Shown piece after piece: positions 35,113 to 38,445 of a DNA stretch of 38,445 nt; positions within the stretch are counted from its first letter, which is position 1; every line of letters begins with the position of its first letter. Both the position numbers and the translations under genes were made by a program. The DNA lies in assembly GCA_021773975.1 (NCBI GenBank), contig JAJFJN010000048.1, positions 1 through 38,445 of the forward strand. Direction: 5' to 3'. Origin of the DNA: Gammaproteobacteria bacterium. GTDB taxonomy: Bacteria > Pseudomonadota > Gammaproteobacteria > Chromatiales > Chromatiaceae. The notes beneath the pieces are model-generated. The model saw only the letters and a list, made by a program, of their open reading frames with translations, ran no database searches and was not told where the DNA came from.

Positions 35113-35423
35113 TGAAAGAGATAGGGTTGAGTAAGAGCACTACCTCTTTACTGCAAGCAATATTTAAGAAGAGCCCATCTATTGAGCAAGTCAAGCTCTA
35201 TGGGTCGCGAGCCAAAGGCTCATTTAATGAGCGCAGTGATATTGATTTAGTCACTTATGGTGTTGATATTGATCGCTCTGTAATTGCTGATGTGTTAATG
35301 GATTTGGATGATTCGGATATTCCGTACCTGTTTGATCTACAAAATTACCACGACTTGAAAAATCAGCAGTTAATTAATCATATTGATCGCGTGGGTCTGC
35401 TAATTTACCAAAAAGCCAAATAG
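35112..35423 (+). CDS. MntA-like minimal nucleotidyltransferase
   Basis: The 103-residue protein is a minimal nucleotidyltransferase with the exact GS-x10-D-x-D motif (GSRAKGSFNERSDIDL, about 31-46) that binds metal and ATP. It starts within the stop codon of the HepT-like gene. In characterised MntA/HepT pairs the MntA antitoxin AMPylates HepT; this gene order (HepT-like first) matches the HI0074/HI0073 type in reverse or variant order, so the functional analogy is inference. Confidence 0.9.
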   Translation: MKEIGLSKSTTSLLQAIFKKSPSIEQVKLYGSRAKGSFNERSDIDLVTYGVDIDRSVIADVLMDLDDSDIPYLFDLQNYHDLKNQQLINHIDRVGLLIYQKAK

Positions 35424-35456
35424 ACTTCATTTTAATGTCATATACCGGGTAGCTGG

Positions 35457-36113
35457 TCATGTCAGCGTTTGTGTCCCTTTGTCTGTCCCTAGAATCAATA
35501 CATCTGCTGGACGCACAGCAAAAAGCCCTACGGTAACAACGCCTGCAATGTTGTTCAGCTCTTTTTCCATCGTTACTGGGTCCATAATATCCAGATTGTG
35601 TATGTCTAGAATCAGGTTGCCGTTATCGGTAATGAAGTTCTCACGCCACATGGGGGTGCCACCCAGTTTAACCAGTTCGCGTGCAACATAACTACGTGCC
35701 ATGGGGATAACCTCTATGGGTAGAGGAAATGTGCCCAGTCTATCGACGAGTTTGCTGCCATCAGCAATACAGACAAATTTTTTGCTGGCTGCGGCTACGA
35801 TCTTTTCCCGGGTCAATGCCCCGCCACCGCCTTTGATGAGGTGTAGATGCTTGGTTGATTCATCAGCACCATCCACGTAAAGATCAAGTTGTCCTGCGGC
35901 ATTGAGGTCGTAGACATGAATGCCATGTGCTTTCATGCGTTCTGTAGAGGCCTCTGAGCTGGAGACAGCGCCGTCGATGAGGTGCTTGATCTCTGCCAAT
36001 TGATCGATAAAGTGATTAACGGTAGAGCCAGTGCCAACGCCCACAATGCTGCCTTCTTCGACATATTCCAAGGCGGCTTTTGCTGCTAATCTTTTGAGTT
36101 CATCTTGTGACAT
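35457..36113 (-). CDS. rpiA: Ribose-5-phosphate isomerase A
   Basis: This cytosolic enzyme interconverts ribose 5-phosphate and ribulose 5-phosphate in the pentose phosphate and Calvin pathways. The start at 36113 ([12 protein letters not shown]) has GGAG five bases upstream and gives 218 residues, as in E. coli (219). Motifs: [14 protein letters not shown] (about 24-37), SSSEAST, VDGADE (active-site Asp residues) and [15 protein letters not shown] (Glu base). It is divergent from ilvA, a gene order known from other gammaproteobacteria. Confidence 0.97.
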   Translation of the reverse strand: MSQDELKRLAAKAALEYVEEGSIVGVGTGSTVNHFIDQLAEIKHLIDGAVSSSEASTERMKAHGIHVYDLNAAGQLDLYVDGADESTKHLHLIKGGGGALTREKIVAAASKKFVCIADGSKLVDRLGTFPLPIEVIPMARSYVARELVKLGGTPMWRENFITDNGNLILDIHNLDIMDPVTMEKELNNIAGVVTVGLFAVRPADVLILGTDKGTQTLT

Positions 36114-36267
36114 GTTGGCTCCCGCATTCAAAGAAGATGGTTGAGTAATTGTTGTCTATTTTCGGTGTAAAAAAATAAAGTCGCAAGTGCAGTTGAACAG
36201 CTATTGTCATGCAGGTTTCATAGGTTCACTATTCTCATATCTGGATTAATGATAGAGGCGCAGTAAT

Positions 36268-37824
36268 ATGCCCCAAACGTACATAGAAAGAATATTAAGA
36301 GCGCGTGTTTATGATGTCGCAAAAGAGACGCCATTGGAGTTGGCTGCGCGATTATCGCAAAGGTTGAGTAATCAGGTTTATCTCAAGCGTGAAGACCTGC
36401 AGCCCGTATTCTCTTTTAAACTGCGCGGTGCTTATAACAAGATGGTAAATCTTTCACCTGCTGCAAGAGAAAAAGGGGTGATTGCCGCTTCTGCAGGAAA
36501 TCATGCGCAAGGTGTAGCATTATCAGCAAAGCAATTGGGATTGCGCGCCTTAATTGTTATGCCAAAAACCACCCCCCCCATAAAAGTACAGTCAGTGCGC
36601 AGCCTCGGAGCCAAGATTGTACTTCACGGTGACTCTTATGATGAGGCTTATACGCACTCACTAGAGTTAGCAAAAGAGCAAGATCTAACATTTGTGCATC
36701 CGTTTGATGACCCTGACGTGATTGCAGGGCAAGGAACCATTGCTATGGAACTGCTTCGTCAACATATGGATGACATTAAAGCAGTATTTGTTCCTGTGGG
36801 TGGTGGTGGATTAATTGCTGGAGTTGCAGCCTATATAAAATACGTGCGACCTGAGATAAAAATAATTGGTGTGGAGCCTGAAGATGCGCCATCACTATAT
36901 CGCGCACTGGAAGCTGGTCGCCGTGTAACTTTAAAGCAGGTAGGCATCTTTGCTGATGGTGTGGCAGTCCGGCAGGTGGGTAAAGAACCCTTTCGTGTAG
37001 CTAAAAAGTGCGTGGATGAGGTAATACTTGTCAGTACAGATGAGATATGTGCAGCAATAAAAGATGTTTTTGATGACACCCGAACGGTGCCTGAGCCAGC
37101 GGGCGCATTAGCTGTTGCGGGCTTAAAGAAGTACGTGCAGCGGGAGCAGTGCAAAGATGAGCATCTGATTGCAATAGAGAGCGGTGCCAATATAAATTTT
37201 GACCGACTACGCCATGTAGCAGAAAGAGCAGAGTTAGGTGAGCGCCGTGAGGCGCTATTGGCAGTTGAGATACCTGAACGACCAGGCAGTTTTCTTGGCT
37301 TTTGCCGTGCTTTAGGGCGACGCAGCATTACAGAATTTAATTACCGCTACAGTGACCATACACGTGCGCATGTTTTTGCAGGAGTAGAGTTAGCTGAAGG
37401 TGATTCAGAGCGGTCTGAGCTTATTAGCCATCTATCTGAAAAAGGTTACCCGGTTATTGATCTCACAGATAATGAAATTGCAAAGCTACATATACGCTAC
37501 ATGGTGGGTGGGCATGCAGCAGCCGTTCAACGTGAGCACCTTTTCCGATTTGAGTTTCCAGAGCGCCCTGGTGCACTGCAAAACTTTCTTACTCAGATGG
37601 GGCGGCGTTGGAATATCACTCTTTTCCATTACCGTAATCACGGCGCAGCCTTTGGACGTGTATTAATGGGCATCGATGTTGATGCCAGTAAAAAGCGAGA
37701 ATTCCAGCAATTTCTACGCGATTTAGGATATGCCTGGACGGATGAGACAGATAATCTGGCCTATCGCTTATTTGCAGGGTCAGGTGTAGCTACATTTGTT
37801 GGGGATGAAGTTGTAAATAAGTAA
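36268..37824 (+). CDS. ilvA: Threonine ammonia-lyase, biosynthetic type
   Basis: IlvA deaminates threonine to 2-oxobutanoate, the first step of isoleucine synthesis, using pyridoxal phosphate. The 518-residue protein (E. coli 514) has the cofactor Lys 51 in FSFKLRGAYNKM, the substrate loop SAGNHAQGVA, and the phosphate-binding GGGGLIAG. Two ACT-like regulatory domains follow, each with an ERPG turn (about 332-336 and 431-435), as in the form inhibited by isoleucine and activated by valine. It is divergent from rpiA and followed by a bidirectional terminator. Confidence 0.97.
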   Translation: MPQTYIERILRARVYDVAKETPLELAARLSQRLSNQVYLKREDLQPVFSFKLRGAYNKMVNLSPAAREKGVIAASAGNHAQGVALSAKQLGLRALIVMPKTTPPIKVQSVRSLGAKIVLHGDSYDEAYTHSLELAKEQDLTFVHPFDDPDVIAGQGTIAMELLRQHMDDIKAVFVPVGGGGLIAGVAAYIKYVRPEIKIIGVEPEDAPSLYRALEAGRRVTLKQVGIFADGVAVRQVGKEPFRVAKKCVDEVILVSTDEICAAIKDVFDDTRTVPEPAGALAVAGLKKYVQREQCKDEHLIAIESGANINFDRLRHVAERAELGERREALLAVEIPERPGSFLGFCRALGRRSITEFNYRYSDHTRAHVFAGVELAEGDSERSELISHLSEKGYPVIDLTDNEIAKLHIRYMVGGHAAAVQREHLFRFEFPERPGALQNFLTQMGRRWNITLFHYRNHGAAFGRVLMGIDVDASKKREFQQFLRDLGYAWTDETDNLAYRLFAGSGVATFVGDEVVNK

Positions 37825-37855
37825 CAGAGCCTGATTATCAGACTCACCAGTATTA

Positions 37856-37881
37856 AAAAGCCCGCAAATGCGGGCTTTTTA
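37856..37881. terminator. Bidirectional terminator between ilvA and the H1-like gene
   Basis: AAAAGCCCGC pairs with GCGGGCTTTT around a four-base AAAT loop, with T-runs on both strands. It serves ilvA (plus) and the convergent lysine-rich protein gene (minus). Confidence 0.92.
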
Positions 37882-37895
37882 ATTGATGATTGCAG

Positions 37896-38216
37896 TCATC
37901 TACTATTTCTTTTTGCGATCTTTTTGCGAGGGCGCACCTTGCGAGGTTGAAGAGATGGCTTTTTCGATGACACCTTTTTCTTAGTTGTCTTCTTCTTAAC
38001 CACCTTCTTTTTAGCGGCTACCTTTTTCTTAGTTGCTTTCTTCTTGGCGACCTTCTTTTTAGCGACTACCTTTTTCTTAGTTGCTTTCTTCTTGGCGACC
38101 TTCTTTTTAGCGGCTACTTTTTTCTTAGCTGTTTTTTTCACAAGTGCATTTTTCTTTTTAACAGCCACTTGTTTCTTTGCAGTAGTTTTCTTTTTTGCAG
38201 TTTTCTTTGCGGCCAT
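37896..38216 (-). CDS. Histone H1-like lysine-rich protein
   Basis: The 106-residue protein is built almost only of Lys, Ala, Val and Thr in KKKVAKKKAT-type blocks, ending in an Arg-rich tail (PRKVRPRKKIAKRNSR). Two nearly identical 48-base copies (16 codons) lie around 38030-38125. It resembles bacterial histone H1-like proteins (Hc1/Hc2, AlgP type) that bind DNA without sequence preference. GGAG lies about eight bases before the ATG. The repeats are similar in protein and DNA to the tail of the adk product 6 kb away, in inverted orientation. Confidence 0.85.
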   Translation of the reverse strand: MAAKKTAKKKTTAKKQVAVKKKNALVKKTAKKKVAAKKKVAKKKATKKKVVAKKKVAKKKATKKKVAAKKKVVKKKTTKKKVSSKKPSLQPRKVRPRKKIAKRNSR

Positions 38217-38327
38217 CTGTTTTTCTCCAGTGTTAAAAGTAGCTAATCCATTGATGAGTATAATAAAGCCCTTAGAAAATGCTAGGGCTGCTTCAATATA
38301 TATAAAAAATGCTTAGGCACTTAACTC

Positions 38328-38444
38328 CTACGATCTAAGTTGAGTAAGAGATAGAGGTTTTTTGTTTGAAGCTATGCCCAGTAGGGTTTGAAACGCGGCC
38401 ATGGGTGTCTGGCGTCGATTGAAGCGGAAGACATGCTCATCAAG
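38328..38444 (-). CDS. 3' end of an ISXO2/IS1595-type transposase gene, cut by the window edge
   Basis: The last 38 codons of a minus-strand gene are present, reading LDEHVFRFNRRQTPMAAFQTLLGI and ending in a TAG at 38328-38330. The D/E-E-x-x-FRFNRR pattern followed by an F..LL helix is typical of the C-terminus of DDE transposases of the IS1595/ISXO2 kind. The rest of the gene lies outside. One end of the element should lie a short way left of 38328, but no inverted repeat can be verified without its other end. Confidence 0.75.
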   Translation of the reverse strand, partial: LDEHVFRFNRRQTPMAAFQTLLGIASNKKPLSLTQLRS

Positions 38445-38445
38445 G

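Noticed and set aside
38044-38316. Plus-strand hydrophobic ORF opposite the H1-like gene
   Set aside because: Same artefact: the complement of lysine codons yields Phe/Leu-rich sequence. The minus-strand gene has the ribosome binding site and the expected composition.

Overview
The window looks like chromosomal DNA of a free-living or symbiotic gammaproteobacterium, possibly an entire assembly contig. The reasons are Gram-negative envelope genes (TonB receptor, porin remnant, several lipoproteins), gammaproteobacterial gene orders (polA next to convergent engB, rpiA divergent from ilvA) and moderate GC. A membrane pyrophosphatase close to a pyrophosphate-dependent phosphofructokinase recalls methanotrophs and sulfur-oxidising chemoautotrophs such as Methylococcus and invertebrate symbionts. 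That lineage guess is inference only; no sulfur or carbon-fixation gene is present.

Layout. 0-10 kb is an accessory region on the minus strand: a 2423-residue Rhs/YD-repeat protein with a signal anchor, a Cys-less transglutaminase-like domain and a variable C-terminal tip, followed by a tightly coupled three-helix membrane protein (possible immunity protein) and a 49-codon ORF. About 1 kb of apparently non-coding DNA, a secreted small protein and a decayed glycine-zipper lipoprotein gene follow. 10.4-13.2 kb is nirBD (NADH nitrite reductase). 13.3-18.1 kb holds a DUF4197 protein and signalling genes: an HD-GYP phosphodiesterase, and a membrane class III adenylate cyclase overlapping a TPR lipoprotein gene. 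18.2-18.5 kb contains a palindrome, a 28-codon membrane peptide gene and a terminator. 18.6-22.3 kb is a methyltransferase, a DUF4156 lipoprotein and polA. The polA-engB gap has the layout of a Spot 42/ErsA-type small RNA.

22.5-32.1 kb is a pyrophosphate/adenylate node. It contains engB, moaC and soluble pyrophosphatase ppa (minus), hppA (plus, divergent from ppa), a TonB receptor, PPi-dependent phosphofructokinase (minus) and adenylate kinase (plus). HppA stores PPi energy as an ion gradient, PFP exchanges PPi with the glycolytic pool, Ppa would dissipate it, and Adk balances AMP/ADP/ATP. A terminator-like hairpin with a competing upstream segment lies in the ppa leader. The adenylate kinase carries an in-frame histone H1-like Lys/Ala/Val tail of about 250 residues, and a separate 106-residue protein of the same kind is encoded at 37.9-38.2 kb.

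32.3-35.4 kb is a second accessory patch: an IS630-family element with inverted repeats and TA duplication, a broken porin gene and two small gene pairs of toxin-antitoxin type (DUF4160/DUF2442 and HepT-like/MntA-like). 35.4-38.2 kb has rpiA and ilvA back to back and the H1-like gene. The right edge cuts through an ISXO2/IS1595-type transposase gene.
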